Positions 62,200-64,000 of a stretch of DNA of 64,000 nucleotides are shown here, one piece after another; position 1 is the first letter of the stretch; the number at the start of each line of letters is the position of its first letter. The DNA lies in the NCBI RefSeq assembly GCF_041146395.1, contig NC_091010.1:51356001-51420000 (forward strand), written 5' to 3'. The notes below the pieces were generated by a model. That model did not search any database. It had not been told where the DNA came from and saw nothing but the letters and a program-made list of their open reading frames with translations. The translations under genes were made by a program, and so were the position numbers. The stretch is from Eulemur rufifrons (taxonomy: Eukaryota; Chordata; Mammalia; Primates; Lemuridae).

Positions 62200-62835
62200 T
62201 AAAGGAAGAAAATTTTCCCTCTACCCTCTGAGAGTTCGATAATTGAGTCTATGAAGTAAACTGACAGGTTAACAGGAGGAAAACCATTTTCATTAAGTGC
62301 ATACTCAGGGGAGTCCCACTTTGTATGTATATGAGACTCTAAAAAGGGTCCAATGATTGAAACTTACGTAGCATTCCTACAGAATGGAATAGGGGCCTGG
62401 AGTTTATAGGGGGTGAGGTAGCAATGCAAGTTAGGGGAGGATGAGGGGAGAAAATACATGGTGAAAAAAGGCTGTCTCATTTTTCAGATAAAAGTCTCTC
62501 AGTCAGTGAAAGTCTCTGGGCAGCCCTCAGAATAGGTGGTAGCCTGTGGCAAAGTCTGTCTGGGACTGGTATGGAGCTCTAGTCTCTTCTCTTACGACAT
62601 GAGTTCCTCTTCCCTGGTTAATAAGATTCCCAGGGAGGGGCCTCATGAAAACTGTAATGTTTCTGAAGGGTCTGTCTTTAGGCAGATAAGGAAACTTCAG
62701 GAGAACAAGAGGGAGGCAAGAGACAGGACAGCAGGAGGTCAGAGAGACCTTTGTTCTGAGGCTGCTCCTGAGGCCTTCCAAAGTCCTTTAGTTCAAAGCG
62801 CTCAGTGTGCCAAAGTGCCATGCTTTGGGATATCA
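62200..62835 (+). repeat. Dispersed repeat, family unassigned
   Basis: 'aattttccctctaccctctg', 'cattttcattaagtgcatac', 'gttaataagattcccaggga', 'ggcagataaggaaacttcag' and 'tttgggatatcactttttga' read like a repeat I have seen dispersed in primate DNA, but I cannot name it. It begins about 80 bases after the LTR-like segment and might be related to it. The 171-codon frame 62536-63051 starts here and has no domain, ending in a glycine/cysteine run made by a GT-rich tract. Confidence 0.4.
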
Positions 62836-63814
62836 CTTTTTGAGCCCAACACCAGTATTACATGTTTATACAATTCTTACATATTGATGCTCTTCAATAT
62901 CTTGCATATACATATTTATTTTAACTCTAAACATCAAACTTTCCTGCCGTTAAGAATTGGGGTAGGCGTGTGTATATGTGTGTGTGTGGGGAGGGGGGGT
63001 GGTTGTTGTCAAGAAAGCATAACTAAAAAAGAAATTCATTGTGCCTTATGAATTCACTTGCAGATATATCTGGTGAAACTTTTAATCCAGTCTCTACCCA
63101 GAAAATAAAGACCCTATTCTTAAAATACCTGTGCCGATGTATATTAAAGAGTTAGGTGCCCAATAATCTGATGCTGAGGGTTTATTTACTAAGAGAATGT
63201 TACTATATTTTGAAATGCATAAACACAATTATGATATGATTCTTTCTTTTAAAAATGGCTAATGTAGCTTTATCATTTTCAACATGCTCTTCAGATACTG
63301 TCTCAGGCACCTGATTTGGAGTTCTCATGATTAATTCCCATAAGTTTAAACAGGAAGGGATTTGTGAGATGGTATTATGAAGCTTATAACAATTTCCAGG
63401 AAGATTAGGGGCTTATGATGCATGAGTGCTACACAGGCAGGAAGAACAACTAGGAGGAAAAGGATTTTAGGGAAAACCCAAGGGCCCTCAAACTGTTGGT
63501 TGGAGCCTGTGGTGCTCTGGGCCAGATGACTAGAACTTTTATCACAATTTCACTAAGAACCACTAAGAACCAAGCACCATGCCCCTCATCCTTGCAGGTA
63601 GAAAGCATTTCCTCCTCCTGTGTGGCTGAGGAGGCCCATTTCTCATTTCCTCCTTCATACCCACATAGTAGAGTGTAGGTGGTATCTGGAGGCTTAATTA
63701 ACTGCAAGGAAGTCTCTGCAATAAAGATTTTGGGTTTTCTAGCTCTATGCTGTAGGAAGCCTGCTAGAAAATATTCAGAATAGGTGTTGAATGTTCCAAT
63801 CCCCAGTATATTTT
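62836..63814. other. No gene; short GT tract
   Basis: A degenerate GT/GGGG tract is at about 62966-63007. Frames of 60-85 codons on both strands at 63450-63707 have no domain. Confidence 0.4.
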
Positions 63815-63960
63815 AACTGATTTTTGTCTCATATCAACCTAATGAGGAGGGTATTATGGTTCCCGTTTTAAGGATGAGAAGACTAAAGCTCTGTGATGAT
63901 GGGATGGCAGTGTCCTAATCCACCTCCTGTGTTTCTTTCACCTGACTCTGCTACTGTTAC
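63815..63960 (-). repeat. MIR-type SINE fragment
   Basis: Antisense MIR core: 'tatcaacctaatgaggaggg', 'attatggttcccgttttaag' and 'gatgagaagactaaagctct'. Confidence 0.6.
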
Positions 63961-64000
63961 CTGATCATTTCTGGAGCCTTACGAGCAAACTCCCTTAATA

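Noticed and set aside
62536..63051. 171-codon plus-strand open frame
   Set aside because: No recognisable domain; it starts in a dispersed repeat and its cysteine/glycine-rich end comes from a GT/GGGG tract.

Overview
This window is mammalian nuclear DNA, almost certainly from a strepsirrhine (lemur-like) primate. Four Alu SINEs carry an A/T-rich linker between the left-arm A-run and the right arm, seen in the text as a stretch ending in gctaaaaatatatatag. I associate this form with strepsirrhine rather than monkey, ape or human Alus. Two LINE-1 3' ends (10722-11307 and 33240-33950) look like the lemur L1 3' end. The rest of the landscape (MIR, L2, MER/hAT, Tigger, MaLR LTRs, fragmented old L1) is typical eutherian intergenic or deep-intronic sequence.

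I find no convincing host protein-coding exon, RNA gene or CpG island. The open frames are short, and the longest (171 and 151 codons) lie inside repeats or lack any recognisable domain. The coding signals that can be recognised belong to dead transposons: reverse transcriptase remnants of LINE-1 ORF2 and a broken Tigger1 transposase.

Layout. 1-5 kb: L1 and MIR fragments. 5-13.3 kb: dense L1, including a 3-kb minus-strand piece with a decayed reverse transcriptase, a plus-strand old L1 end, an L1M 5' UTR next to a younger L1 3' end, and an Alu inserted in old L1. 14.1-14.6 kb: MLT1A-like LTR. 15.4-17.8 kb: Tigger1 with intact TA flanks, interrupted by an Alu with 14-bp target duplications. 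17.8-22.6 kb: sparse, with no certain large element. 22.6-31 kb: an Alu with a perfect 15-bp duplication, L2, several MIRs, microsatellites and an old high-copy repeat. 32.6-34.0 kb: a composite L1-tailed insertion bounded by a 17-bp near-perfect direct repeat. 34-47 kb: MIR, L2, MER20, MER5A-like, an Alu and purine-rich tracts. 49-53 kb: MLT1C-like LTR, a hAT/MER1-type element with a perfect 8-bp duplication, and a second MER20. 54-64 kb: a Z-DNA-prone CG/TG tract, an old L1 3' UTR, a MER2-like Tigger MITE, an LTR-like segment with TATA box and polyadenylation signal, and more MIRs.

The elements do not form a pathway. What they show is a nested insertion history. The most unusual object is the composite insertion at 32577-33967. 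Its 3' part is L1 ORF2 end plus 3' UTR plus poly(A), while its 5' ~640 bases are not ORF2. They could be an L1 5' UTR joined by internal deletion or splicing, or another RNA copied by template switching. Family names come from memory of consensus patterns, not from a database search.
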